DNA of 64,000 nucleotides from Aliishimia sp963678085 (GTDB lineage: Bacteria; Pseudomonadota; Alphaproteobacteria; Rhodobacterales; Rhodobacteraceae), in contig OY782680.1 of the NCBI GenBank assembly GCA_963678085.1, positions 1,550,001 to 1,614,000 of the forward strand, written 5' to 3'. The notes beneath the pieces were generated by a model. It made no database searches. It had not been told where the DNA came from and worked only from the letters and a program-made list of their open reading frames with translations. Shown here piece by piece: positions 42,911 through 51,975 of this stretch (position 1 is the stretch's first letter; each line of letters starts with the position of its first letter). Made by a program: the position numbers and the translations under genes.

Positions 42911-43960
42911 ATGAAGCTTGATGATTTCGACTTTCACCTGCCCCAAGAGCTGATCGCGACCCGGCCTGCGCGGCCCCGTAGCGCGGCGCGATTGCTGCTG
43001 GCGCAAGGGACTGGGATTGAAGACCGGGTTGTTTCTGATTTGCCCAAGATTTTTCGCCCCGGTGATCGGCTGGTGCTCAACAACACTAAGGTCATTCCAG
43101 CGCGGCTTAATGGCACGCGAACACGCCAAACCGGCCAAGGGGCGGTGCAGGCCAAGATTGAGGTCACGCTGCTGAGCCCAACAGCGCAGGGAGATTGGAC
43201 GGCGCTAATCAAGCCATTGCGCAAGTTAAAAATTGGCGAAGAAATTGCCTTTTCCAAGCAACTGCGCGCGCAGCTGGTCGCGGTTGAGGATGGGCAGGGC
43301 AGGCTGCGCTTTAACCTAGAGGGCGATGCATTTGAGGCGGCGCTGAACCAAGCGGGCGCGATGCCGCTCCCTCCATATATCGCTGCGAAACGGGCGGCCG
43401 ATGCGCAGGACAAAGATGATTACCAAACGGTTTTTGCGCGTGAAACTGGCGCGGTTGCGGCCCCCACGGCGTCGCTGCATTTTGACGATGCATTGCTTGA
43501 GGCGCTTAAAGCCCGCGGCGTCGAATTTTCATTTGTGACTTTACATGTGGGCGCAGGCACCTTTTTGCCGGTCAAAGTCGAAGATGTCACGCAGCACAAA
43601 ATGCATAGCGAATGGGGGCAGGTGAGCGCGCAGGCTGCTTCTCAGATCACGGCGACAAAACAGGCGGGCGGGCGCATCATCCCGGTGGGCACAACAGCGC
43701 TGCGCTTGATCGAAACCGCCGCCCGCGAAAGTGGTCAGATAACCCCTTGGGAAGGCGATACGGATATCTTCATCTATCCAGGCTTTGAATTTCGCGTGGC
43801 CGATGGGCTGATGACAAATTTCCATTTGCCCAAATCCACGCTCATGATGCTGGTCTCAGCCTTGATGGGGCGCGAGCGGATCTTAGAAATCTATGCCCAT
43901 GCGCTTGCGCAGCGCTACCGCTTCTTTTCATATGGCGATGCATCGCTGCTTTTGCCGTAA
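42911..43960 (+). CDS. queA: S-adenosylmethionine:tRNA ribosyltransferase-isomerase
   Basis: A 349-residue QueA, which makes epoxyqueuosine in tRNA from preQ1. Seen: DDFDFHLPQELIATRPA at the start, VLNNTKVIPARL (~55), PLPPYI, YQTVFARETGAVAAPTASLHF (split as YQTVFARE and GAVAAPTASLHF, ~170) and THVGAGTF-like TLHVGAGTFLPV, GLMTNFHLPKSTLMMLVSA (~300). It is complete and of normal length. It is seven bases downstream of the AsmA-like gene. Confidence 0.96.
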   Translation: MKLDDFDFHLPQELIATRPARPRSAARLLLAQGTGIEDRVVSDLPKIFRPGDRLVLNNTKVIPARLNGTRTRQTGQGAVQAKIEVTLLSPTAQGDWTALIKPLRKLKIGEEIAFSKQLRAQLVAVEDGQGRLRFNLEGDAFEAALNQAGAMPLPPYIAAKRAADAQDKDDYQTVFARETGAVAAPTASLHFDDALLEALKARGVEFSFVTLHVGAGTFLPVKVEDVTQHKMHSEWGQVSAQAASQITATKQAGGRIIPVGTTALRLIETAARESGQITPWEGDTDIFIYPGFEFRVADGLMTNFHLPKSTLMMLVSALMGRERILEIYAHALAQRYRFFSYGDASLLLP

Positions 43961-44035
43961 ACCGGGATATGGCGCAAAAACGCCGCAAGAGGGGTCGCAA
44001 ATTGCTAGACGTAAAGCGCCGCGATTGAGAAGATT

Positions 44036-44054
44036 GTACACCTATAGCGTGTAC
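44036..44054. promoter_or_regulatory. Palindrome upstream of the MFS gene
   Basis: GTACAC-N7-GTGTAC, centred 20 bases before the MFS start codon. It may be a repressor site or a hairpin at the ribosome-binding site. Confidence 0.4.
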
Positions 44055-44064
44055 GAGGGGCGCC

Positions 44065-45324
44065 ATGATTCAAGTTATCCAAAACGCCTGGGCGCTGCTC
44101 TTGGGCATGGGCCTGTTGATGGTCGGCAATGGCATGCAAAGCACGCTTCTTGGGGTGCGCGGCGAGATCGAAGAATTTACCGTCACGCAGATGGCGATTG
44201 TTAACTCGGCCTATTTTCTGGGGTTCTTGGGCGGCTCGCGCATGGCGCCTGGGCTTATCCAGCGCGTCGGGCATGTGCGGGTTTTTGCTGCGCTGGCCTC
44301 TATGATCTCCGCTGTCATGATCCTGTTTCCGGCGCTGCCTGATATTTGGGTGTGGATCGCGGGGCGCGTGCTGATTGGGTTCTGCTTTTCTGCCGTGTAT
44401 GTGACCGCCGAAAGCTGGCTGAATAACGCCGCGAGCAATGACACACGCGGGCAGGCACTCTCGGCCTATATGATCATTCAGACGGTGGGCATCGTGGCCG
44501 CGCAGCAGCTGCTTTTGACTGCAGATCCGTCGGGCTTTATCTTGTTTGTGATCCCCTCGATTTTGGTGTCCGTTGCCATCACCCCGATTTTGCTCTCTAT
44601 CAGCCCCACCCCGGCCTTTGAGCGCACGAAGTCCACAACCATAAAGGAGCTCATGCAATTCTCTCCACTTGGCTGCGTGGGCATGTTTCTTTTGGGGGGC
44701 ATCTTTGCGGCGCAATTCGGTATGTCTGCGGTGTATGGCACCGAGGCGGGGTTGAGCCTAGCGGAGATTTCGACCTTTGTCTCGACCTTCTTTATCGGGG
44801 CGATTGTTACGCAGTTTCCGATTGGCTGGATTTCAGATCGCGTTGACCGGCGGCAACTGATTGTGGCAGTCTCAGCGATTGGCGGGGCGGGTGCGCTGAT
44901 TGGTGCGCTTTATGGCGACAGCTTCCCGATGCTCTTGGCGGCAGCCTTTTTGATGGGGGGCGCGGCAAACCCGCTCTATTCGCTGCTCATCGCGCATACC
45001 AATGACTTTCTTGATCCTGATGATATGGCCGGAGCGTCTGGGGGCATGGTCTTCATTAACGGATTGGGCGCCATTGGAGGGCCGCTGATTGTTGGATCCA
45101 CCATGTCCTTTGTCGGCCCCTCCGGGTTTTTCTGGTTCACGATTTCATTATTTGCAATTTTAGTTATTTATGGCCTCTATCGGATGACCCAGCGTGCAAC
45201 CATTGATGTGGAAGATACCGGGTCATATGTCCCTGTTATGCCAGCGGCTGGTGCGATGGCTGTAGAGGTGGCACAAGATATTGCGATTGAAGAGGCGCTT
45301 GAAGAAGAGAGTTCTACCGGTTAA
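44065..45324 (+). CDS. MFS transporter (YcaD-like)
   Basis: A 419-residue major facilitator with 12 predicted helices. N-terminal ALLLGMGLLMVGNGMQSTLL and VYVTAESWLNNAASNDTRGQ (~115-135) are typical of the YcaD/TP_0127 group. C-terminal residues 385-419 are cytosolic and acidic. The substrate is unknown. GAGGGGCGCC precedes the start. It is a single-gene unit. Confidence 0.88.
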   Translation: MIQVIQNAWALLLGMGLLMVGNGMQSTLLGVRGEIEEFTVTQMAIVNSAYFLGFLGGSRMAPGLIQRVGHVRVFAALASMISAVMILFPALPDIWVWIAGRVLIGFCFSAVYVTAESWLNNAASNDTRGQALSAYMIIQTVGIVAAQQLLLTADPSGFILFVIPSILVSVAITPILLSISPTPAFERTKSTTIKELMQFSPLGCVGMFLLGGIFAAQFGMSAVYGTEAGLSLAEISTFVSTFFIGAIVTQFPIGWISDRVDRRQLIVAVSAIGGAGALIGALYGDSFPMLLAAAFLMGGAANPLYSLLIAHTNDFLDPDDMAGASGGMVFINGLGAIGGPLIVGSTMSFVGPSGFFWFTISLFAILVIYGLYRMTQRATIDVEDTGSYVPVMPAAGAMAVEVAQDIAIEEALEEESSTG

Positions 45325-45435
45325 CCAGCCAGATTTTTTTATTTTGTAAGTGCGGTTAGGTCTTGTAGAGTTTAAGTGAATTGTAACAATACTGTTAACG
45401 AATTGGGCGGTGTTAGCCTGCGGGGAAGGGTGGAG

Positions 45436-46017
45436 ATGGGACCTGAAGAGATTCTGAAGTTTTGGCTTGATGAGCTTGGGCCGGCCGACTGGTATCGCGT
45501 GGATGCTGAGATTGATGCAAAGATAGTCCGCGATTTTGAGGACACCTGGATTGATGCCATGGCCGGGCGGTTTTCGATGTGGTTGACCCACCCGAGCGGC
45601 ACGCTGGCCTATATCATCCTGACCGACCAGTTTTCCCGTAATATGTTCCGTGATTCGCCCAAAGCGTTCAGCTCCGACCGCATGGCACTCGCCGCAGCCA
45701 AACAGGCCGTTGACAAAAATTGGGATCTGAAAATCGATGAACCCGCCCGGCAGTTCTTTTACCTGCCCATGATGCATTCGGAGAATCTATGTGATCAAGA
45801 GCGTTGTGTGCGCTTGATGTTCGAACGTATGCCAGAAACAGGCGCGATGAACCTGGTGCATGCCCGCGCCCATCGCGAAGTGATCCGCCAATTCGGCCGC
45901 TTCCCGCATCGTAACGCGGCGCTTGGTCGTAGCTCTACCCAGGCCGAAAGAGAGCATTTGGCCAATGGCGGATATGGCGGAACGCTGCGGCAAATAGAGA
46001 TGAAAAAAGCCGTGTAA
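45436..46017 (+). CDS. DUF924-family protein
   Basis: A 193-residue TPR-like helical DUF924 protein. Seen: EEILKFWLDELGPADWYRVD, FSMWLTHPSGTLAYIILTDQFSRNMFR (split: TLAYIILTDQFSRNMFR), YLPMMHSENLCDQE and FGRFPHRNAALGR. The family motif of aspartate/histidine residues is conserved, but no function is established. I chose the ATG at MGPEE, preceded by GAAGG; upstream residues are not conserved in type. Confidence 0.85.
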   Translation: MGPEEILKFWLDELGPADWYRVDAEIDAKIVRDFEDTWIDAMAGRFSMWLTHPSGTLAYIILTDQFSRNMFRDSPKAFSSDRMALAAAKQAVDKNWDLKIDEPARQFFYLPMMHSENLCDQERCVRLMFERMPETGAMNLVHARAHREVIRQFGRFPHRNAALGRSSTQAEREHLANGGYGGTLRQIEMKKAV

Positions 46018-46064
46018 GGCACAAGGCGCATTTGTCGCGCTCCGCGCTGATTGTCGGTTTGCGT

Positions 46065-46090
46065 AAATTAGTTTAATGGTAAACTAATTT
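46065..46090. promoter_or_regulatory. Palindromic operator of lpd, same core as the PDH operon
   Basis: AAATTAGTTTA and TAAACTAATTT, perfect 11-bp arms around ATGG, 28 bases before the lpd start codon. The central TAGTTTA-N4-TAAACTA equals the site upstream of pdhA. Confidence 0.82.
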
Positions 46091-46117
46091 CTTCGACCGG
46101 CAAAAGGGCAGTGTCTG

Positions 46118-47512
46118 ATGGCAACGCAAGAGTTTGATGTAATCGTAGTAGGAGCAGGGCCGGGGGGCTATGTCGCAGCCATTCGCGCCGCGCAAAACGG
46201 TCTTAAGGCTTGTGTGGTCGAGCGCGAACATCTGGGCGGAATTTGCCTGAACTGGGGCTGCATTCCGACCAAGGCGATGCTGCGTTCCTCAGAAGTGTTT
46301 CATCTCATGCATCGTGCCAAGGAGTTTGGCCTGAAAGCGGATGGTATAGATTACGATCTGGAAGCTGTGGTGAAACGCTCGCGCGGCGTGGCCAAACAGC
46401 TCTCCGGTGGTGTGGGGCATTTGCTGAAAAAGAACAAGGTCACAGTGATCATGGGCGCGGCAACTGTGGCGGCGCCGGGCCAGCTCTCGGTGAAATCAGA
46501 AAAAGGCGCGCAAGAGCTGAAAGCTAAGAACATCATTCTCGCCACAGGCGCGCGTGCGCGCGAGCTGCCGGGGCTTGAGGCGGATGGCGAGCTGGTCTGG
46601 ACCTATAAACACGCGCTGATGCCGCCGCGCATGCCGAAAAAGCTGTTGGTTATTGGTTCTGGGGCGATTGGTATTGAGTTTGCCAGCTTCTACAACACGC
46701 TGGGTGCTGATACGACAGTGGTCGAGGTCATGGACCGCGTGCTGCCCGTAGAGGATGCTGAAATCTCGGCTTTTGCAAAGAAGGCTTTCGAAAAGCAGGG
46801 CATGAAGATTATGCAAAAGGCGATGGTCAAGCAGCTTGATCGGGGCAAAGGCAAAGTGACTGCGCATATAGAAACGGGCGGGAAAATCGAACAGTATGAG
46901 TTTGATACGGTGATTTCCGCTGTCGGCATCGTCGGCAATGTCGAAGGGCTTGGCCTTGAGGCGCTTGGAGTGAAAATCGACCGCACCCATGTGATTGCGG
47001 ATGAATTCTGCCGCACCGGCGTAGCCGGGCTCTATGCAATTGGCGATATCGCAGGTGCGCCATGGCTGGCGCATAAGGCCTCCCATGAGGGTGTGATGGT
47101 GGCCGATTTGATCGCAGGCAAGCCTGCGCATCCGGTGAAACCGGAAAGCATCGCAGGCTGCACCTATTGCCACCCCCAGGTGGCATCGGTGGGCTTTACC
47201 GAAGGTAAAGCGAAAGAACTGGGCTATGATGTAAAAGTGGGCCGCTTTCCGTTCATAGGCAATGGCAAAGCCATTGCCTTGGGCGAGCCTGACGGCTTGA
47301 TCAAGACGGTTTTTGACGCAAAAACCGGCGAGCTTCTGGGCGCCCACATGGTGGGCGCCGAGGTGACCGAGTTGATCCAGGGCTACGTTGTCGGGCGGCA
47401 GCTCGAAACAACGGAAGAGGATTTGATGAACACCGTCTTCCCGCATCCAACTCTTTCAGAGATGATGCATGAAGCCACGCTGGATGCGTATGGCAAAGCC
47501 ATACATTTTTGA
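46118..47512 (+). CDS. lpdA: Dihydrolipoyl dehydrogenase (E3)
   Basis: A 464-residue flavoprotein disulfide reductase that reoxidises lipoyl groups. Seen: FAD motif VIVVGAGPGGYVAAIRAA (~6), redox-active disulfide GGICLNWGCIPTKAML (~39-54), NAD motif LLVIGSGAIGIEFASF (~175) and the catalytic histidine near the C-terminus in NTVFPHPTLSE. The PDH-type operator shared with pdhA marks it as the E3 of pyruvate dehydrogenase, although its gene is 14 kb away. Confidence 0.96.
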   Translation: MATQEFDVIVVGAGPGGYVAAIRAAQNGLKACVVEREHLGGICLNWGCIPTKAMLRSSEVFHLMHRAKEFGLKADGIDYDLEAVVKRSRGVAKQLSGGVGHLLKKNKVTVIMGAATVAAPGQLSVKSEKGAQELKAKNIILATGARARELPGLEADGELVWTYKHALMPPRMPKKLLVIGSGAIGIEFASFYNTLGADTTVVEVMDRVLPVEDAEISAFAKKAFEKQGMKIMQKAMVKQLDRGKGKVTAHIETGGKIEQYEFDTVISAVGIVGNVEGLGLEALGVKIDRTHVIADEFCRTGVAGLYAIGDIAGAPWLAHKASHEGVMVADLIAGKPAHPVKPESIAGCTYCHPQVASVGFTEGKAKELGYDVKVGRFPFIGNGKAIALGEPDGLIKTVFDAKTGELLGAHMVGAEVTELIQGYVVGRQLETTEEDLMNTVFPHPTLSEMMHEATLDAYGKAIHF

Positions 47513-47517
47513 GGGGG

Positions 47518-47570
47518 GCCGCGCTTCGCGCGGCGTGTGAGGGGGCGGGGGCCTTCGGCCCCCGCGTTTT
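47518..47570 (+). terminator. Tandem hairpins after lpd
   Basis: GCCGCGC-TTC-GCGCGGC (47518-47534) and GCGGGGGCC-TTC-GGCCCCCGC (47545-47565) followed by GTTTT. Both have 3-base TTC loops like the hairpins around pgk. Confidence 0.8.
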
Positions 47571-47658
47571 GGTGCTCGTTTTGCTTTTGTTCTGAAATTG
47601 GCATTGGCTGTTCTGCGTTGTTAGCCTATGTTGACCCCCATGCAAGAGGGTGAGCGCA

Positions 47659-50520
47659 ATGGCTGAGCAAAAGCATATCGAAGTGCGCGGAGCGCGCGAG
47701 CATAATCTGAAATCCATTGACGTGGATATTCCGCGCGATCAGCTTGTGGTGATCACGGGGCTTTCTGGGTCGGGCAAGTCTTCGCTTGCCTTTGATACGA
47801 TCTACGCGGAAGGGCAGCGGCGCTATGTTGAGAGCCTCTCGGCCTATGCGCGCCAATTCCTTGATATGATGCAAAAGCCGGATGTGGACCATATTTCCGG
47901 CCTCAGCCCCGCCATTTCCATTGAGCAAAAGACCACCTCGAAAAACCCACGCTCCACTGTTGGGACAGTAACCGAGATCTACGATTATATGCGCCTGCTC
48001 TTTGCGCGGGTGGGCACGCCGTATTCTCCGGCCACTGGCAAGCCGATTGAGGCGCAGCAGGTGCAGGATATGGTGGACCGGCTCATGGCGCAGGAGGAGG
48101 GCACGCGCGGCTATTTGCTGGCCCCCATTATCCGCGATCGCAAGGGCGAGTATAAGAAAGAGTTCTTAGAGCTGCGCAAGCAAGGCTTTCAGCGGGTCAA
48201 GGTGGATGGGGAATTTTACGAGCTGGACACGCCGCCCACGCTGGATAAGAAATTCCGGCATGACATTGACGTCGTCGTGGACCGGATTGTGGTGCGCGCG
48301 GGCATGGAGACGCGTCTGGCCGATAGTTTGCGCACGGCGCTTGATCTGGCGGATGGCATTGCCGTGTTTGAAACCGCTCCGCGGGAGGGCGATCCCGAAC
48401 GCGTGGTGTTTTCCGAAAAATTCGCCTGCCCTGAAAGCGGCTTTACCATCCCTGAGATTGAGCCGCGGCTGTTTTCCTTTAACGCGCCTTTTGGGGCTTG
48501 CCCCGATTGTGACGGTTTGGGGATGGAGCTGTTTTTTGACGAACGGTTGGTCGTCCCCGATCGGAGCCTTAAGATTTCGGACGGGGCGCTGGCACCTTGG
48601 CGCAAGGGAAAATCCCCCTATTTTCTGCAAACCATTGATGCCATCGCCAAGCATTATGAGTTCAACAAAAACACCAAATGGAAAGATCTTCCCGCCCATA
48701 TCAAACAAGTATTTCTCTATGGTTCGGGCGAGGAAGAGATCGAATTTCGCTATGATGAGGGTGGTCGCGTTTATCAAGTGAGCCGGGTTTTTGAGGGTGT
48801 CATCCCCAATATGGAGCGGCGCTATCGCGAGACCGACAGCAACTGGATCCGCGAGGAGTTTGAGCGCTATCAGAACAATCGCTCCTGCGCCAGTTGCGGT
48901 GGCTATCGGCTGCGGCAAGAGGCGTTGGCGGTCAAGATCGCCGGGCTGCATATTGGTCATGTGGTCGAAATGTCGATCCGTGAGGCTTACGCTTGGTGTC
49001 AGAGCGTGCCCGAGCATCTGAGCGCACAGAATAATGAGATCGCCCGCGCGATTTTGAAAGAGATCCGAGAGCGGCTCGGGTTTTTGAACAATGTGGGGCT
49101 GGAATATCTGACCATGTCGCGCTCTAGCGGTACGCTCAGCGGCGGGGAGAGCCAGCGCATTCGGCTTGCCTCGCAGATCGGCTCGGGGCTGACCGGGGTG
49201 CTTTATGTGCTCGATGAGCCCTCTATTGGGTTGCATCAGCGCGATAATGACCGGCTCTTGGGAACGCTGAAAAACCTGCGCGATCAAGGCAATACGGTGA
49301 TTGTGGTCGAGCATGACGAGGATGCGATCCGCGAGGCGGATTATGTCTTTGACATTGGTCCTGGCGCGGGCGTGCATGGGGGGCAGGTGATTGCCCATGG
49401 CACGCCGCAACAGGTGGCTGAGGCGCGTGGCAGCATCACCGGGGAATATCTGAGCGGTAAGCGCGAGATTTCCGTCCCCACGAAGCGGCGCAAGGGCAAT
49501 AAGAAAAAGCTCACCATCAAAGGCGCGAGTGGCAACAATCTTAAGAACGTCACTGCCGATTTTCCTTTGGGCAAATTTGTCTGTGTGACCGGCGTTTCCG
49601 GCGGGGGAAAATCGACGCTCACCATTGAAACCTTGTTCAAAACCGCTTCGATGCGGCTCAATGGGGCGCGCCAGACCCCGGCGCCGTGTGAGACGATCAA
49701 GGGGCTCGAGCACCTGGATAAGGTGATCGACATTGATCAGCGGCCTATCGGGCGCACGCCCCGCTCAAACCCTGCGACCTATACGGGTGCATTTACTCCG
49801 ATCCGCGACTGGTTTGCCGGGCTGCCAGAGGCCAAAGCGCGCGGCTATAAACCGGGGCGTTTTAGTTTTAACGTCAAGGGCGGGCGCTGTGAAGCCTGCC
49901 AGGGCGATGGTGTGATCAAGATCGAGATGCACTTTCTGCCCGATGTCTATGTGGAATGCGAAACCTGCAAAGGTGCGCGCTATAATCGCGAAACGCTTGA
50001 GATTAAGTTCAAGGGTAAAAGCATCGCCGATGTGCTTGATATGACGGTTGAAGATGCGCAAGAGTTTTTCCAAGCCGTGCCCGCGATACGCGATAAAATG
50101 GATGCTTTGATGCGTGTGGGGCTTGGCTATATCAAGGTGGGCCAGCAAGCCACAACGCTCTCGGGGGGGGAGGCGCAGCGGGTAAAGCTTTCCAAAGAAC
50201 TCGCCAAACGCTCCACCGGGCGCACGCTGTATATTCTGGATGAGCCGACCACGGGGCTGCATTTCGAAGATGTGCGTAAGCTCTTGGAGGTGCTGCATGA
50301 ATTGGTCGATCAGGGCAACACGGTCATCGTGATTGAGCATAACCTGGACGTGATCAAGACCGCTGATCACATCATTGATATTGGTCCCGAAGGCGGTGAT
50401 GGCGGCGGAGAGATCGTTGCAGCGGGCACGCCAGAAGCCGTGGCAACCGTGGCGCGCAGCCATACGGGGCGTTATTTGCGCCCCCTGCTTGGTATGCAGG
50501 GCGAGGTGGCGGCAGAGTAA
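47659..50520 (+). CDS. uvrA: Excinuclease ABC subunit A
   Basis: A 953-residue UvrA, the damage sensor of nucleotide excision repair. Two ABC modules: Walker A GLSGSGKSSLAFDT (~33) and GVSGGGKSTLTIET (~643), signatures TLSGGESQRI (~491) and TLSGGEAQRV (~833). Zinc sites are CPDCDG, CASCGG and CEACQGDG/CETCKG. ATG 47659 is used; a GTG three codons upstream is in frame. I see no SOS box of the GTTC-N7-GTTC type before it. Confidence 0.97.
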   Translation: MAEQKHIEVRGAREHNLKSIDVDIPRDQLVVITGLSGSGKSSLAFDTIYAEGQRRYVESLSAYARQFLDMMQKPDVDHISGLSPAISIEQKTTSKNPRSTVGTVTEIYDYMRLLFARVGTPYSPATGKPIEAQQVQDMVDRLMAQEEGTRGYLLAPIIRDRKGEYKKEFLELRKQGFQRVKVDGEFYELDTPPTLDKKFRHDIDVVVDRIVVRAGMETRLADSLRTALDLADGIAVFETAPREGDPERVVFSEKFACPESGFTIPEIEPRLFSFNAPFGACPDCDGLGMELFFDERLVVPDRSLKISDGALAPWRKGKSPYFLQTIDAIAKHYEFNKNTKWKDLPAHIKQVFLYGSGEEEIEFRYDEGGRVYQVSRVFEGVIPNMERRYRETDSNWIREEFERYQNNRSCASCGGYRLRQEALAVKIAGLHIGHVVEMSIREAYAWCQSVPEHLSAQNNEIARAILKEIRERLGFLNNVGLEYLTMSRSSGTLSGGESQRIRLASQIGSGLTGVLYVLDEPSIGLHQRDNDRLLGTLKNLRDQGNTVIVVEHDEDAIREADYVFDIGPGAGVHGGQVIAHGTPQQVAEARGSITGEYLSGKREISVPTKRRKGNKKKLTIKGASGNNLKNVTADFPLGKFVCVTGVSGGGKSTLTIETLFKTASMRLNGARQTPAPCETIKGLEHLDKVIDIDQRPIGRTPRSNPATYTGAFTPIRDWFAGLPEAKARGYKPGRFSFNVKGGRCEACQGDGVIKIEMHFLPDVYVECETCKGARYNRETLEIKFKGKSIADVLDMTVEDAQEFFQAVPAIRDKMDALMRVGLGYIKVGQQATTLSGGEAQRVKLSKELAKRSTGRTLYILDEPTTGLHFEDVRKLLEVLHELVDQGNTVIVIEHNLDVIKTADHIIDIGPEGGDGGGEIVAAGTPEAVATVARSHTGRYLRPLLGMQGEVAAE

Positions 50521-50596
50521 ATCCGTTGCTGGCTTGTAAACTTCTTAGCTACCGTTCTAAGCTATTGTGATACATGATTCCGTGGAAAGGGGCGCA

Positions 50597-51022
50597 ATGC
50601 CAAACCAACAAGATACAGAGCTGCCCCGCCGCTATGAGGCGCATACAACCGAGGGCGCGCCTACGGGACCACAAGAACTACCTGAAAACATTGCCCAGCA
50701 CGCCATAACCAAAAGCCCAGCCCATTGGGCTTATGAGCGGGTTGTGCTCTATATCCAGGCCTTCGAAAAAGATCTTGATGCAGATCATGAGGTGGCGATG
50801 GGCTTTGCTGGCTCCGACCAGGGCGTGCTGCGGATTGAGGGGATGGGGTATTTCGATCCCGATATGATCACCTTCTACGGCAGCGATCAGAGCGGGGCCA
50901 AAACGCAACTGATGCAGCATGTCAGCCAGCTCAATGTGATGCTGCGCGCATTGCCCAAACAACGTCCAACGGCCGCGCCAAACCGCATTGGCTTCCGCCT
51001 TGGCGAAGACCTTGAAGACTAA
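50597..51022 (+). CDS. DUF6173-family protein
   Basis: A 141-residue protein: disordered acidic N-terminus (to ~40), then AHWAYERVVLYIQAFEKDLDADHEVAMGFAGSD (split: AHWAYERVVLYIQAFEKDLD, HEVAMGFAGSD), GMGYFDPDMITFYG and VSQLNVMLRALPKQ. It resembles a family common in Rhodobacteraceae (DUF6173) without known function. AAAGGGGCGCA precedes the ATG. Soluble; no signal peptide. Confidence 0.7.
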   Translation: MPNQQDTELPRRYEAHTTEGAPTGPQELPENIAQHAITKSPAHWAYERVVLYIQAFEKDLDADHEVAMGFAGSDQGVLRIEGMGYFDPDMITFYGSDQSGAKTQLMQHVSQLNVMLRALPKQRPTAAPNRIGFRLGEDLED

Positions 51023-51105
51023 ACTGCGCCGATTTGACTAGATGACAGAGACGCGCGAATCTACTAACGCAACACGACGAGAAACGTAACCAACAGGAAC
51101 ATATC

Positions 51106-51240
51106 ATGGGCGAGCATAAGCACGGCGAAATGGACATCTCGGTTCAGGAAAAAACGTATGACGGCTTTATCGCATGGACCAAATGGTCCGTGATCTTTTT
51201 ACTTGCGCTGTTCATCTTTATGGCGATTTTTGCTGTTTGA
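51106..51240 (+). CDS. aa3-type cytochrome c oxidase subunit IV
   Basis: A 44-residue protein: hydrophilic N-terminus (GEHKHGEMDISVQEKTYDGF), a WTKW turn, and one membrane helix (VIFLLALFIFMAIFAV). This is the pattern of the small subunit IV of aa3 oxidase in Paracoccus and Rhodobacter. AGGAACATATC precedes the ATG. The main oxidase subunits are not in the window. Confidence 0.85.
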   Translation: MGEHKHGEMDISVQEKTYDGFIAWTKWSVIFLLALFIFMAIFAV

Positions 51241-51360
51241 TAGCAGATATACCCCGTCTTGAGTGGTCGGTGCCGAAAGTGGCGGGCTGACCGCGAGATG
51301 GGGACGAAAGCCGCGTGTTATCGAGTGATCAATCTTGTGTGAAGAAATAGGAGGCGTGTG

Positions 51361-51975
51361 ATGCGTTCCCTCACCGGTCTCTTCTTCTGTGCGGCTCTGT
51401 CCGCTTGCGCTGTTGGGGGTGGGCAGGGGCCTTTGCCTGCTGAGGTGCAGCAAGGGGCCTATGTCGCCGTTGACGGGCCGCCAACGCTGACTTTGATCAC
51501 CATGGTCAATAATCGTTCGGGCTCGGGCGGGCATTCTGCGTTGATGATCTCGGGCGCGCATCGGGTGATTTTTGACCCGGCGGGCTCTTATCGTCATGAT
51601 TACGTTACCGAACATGGCGATGTGCTTTATGGGATATCTGACCTGCAATTCCGCCGGTTCCGCAGCGCCCATGCGCGTATCGCTTACCATGTGATGACCC
51701 AGGAAATTGAGGTCTCCCCCGAGATTGCCGCCCAGGCGCTTGCTCTGGTGGAGGCAAATGGCGCGGTGGCCGATGCGCATTGTGCGCAGTCCATCTCGAA
51801 AATCCTTGCGCAACTCCCCGGTTTCCAGGACATCCGCCCGGTGTTTTTCCCGAATAAGCTGGCCGAGCAATTTGGCAACCGCGCCGATGTGATCACCGAC
51901 CGTTATTACGAAGATGATGAGGGCGACATTATCGACGGGGTGAAAGCGGCTGAAGAGGCGGCGCGAAGAGGTTAA
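51361..51975 (+). CDS. Lipoprotein with possible papain-like fold
   Basis: A 204-residue protein with a lipoprotein signal (MRSLTGLFFCAALSAC, lipobox LSAC). The mature part contains SGSGGHSALMISG (~57-69) and DAHCAQSISKIL (~140). A histidine followed later by a cysteine in this spacing resembles circularly permuted NlpC/P60 (YiiX-like) peptidases, but I cannot assign a catalytic triad. AGGAGG precedes the ATG. Its stop codon overlaps that of azlD on the other strand. Confidence 0.65.
   Translation: MRSLTGLFFCAALSACAVGGGQGPLPAEVQQGAYVAVDGPPTLTLITMVNNRSGSGGHSALMISGAHRVIFDPAGSYRHDYVTEHGDVLYGISDLQFRRFRSAHARIAYHVMTQEIEVSPEIAAQALALVEANGAVADAHCAQSISKILAQLPGFQDIRPVFFPNKLAEQFGNRADVITDRYYEDDEGDIIDGVKAAEEAARRG

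Noticed and set aside
47589..47613. Two GTTC words before uvrA as an SOS (LexA) box
   Set aside because: They are 17 bases apart; the alphaproteobacterial LexA site needs GTTC-N7-GTTC.
48166..49713. A 515-codon open frame antisense to uvrA
   Set aside because: It mirrors the uvrA codon pattern in GC-rich DNA, has no ribosome-binding site or recognisable domain, and uvrA itself is complete.
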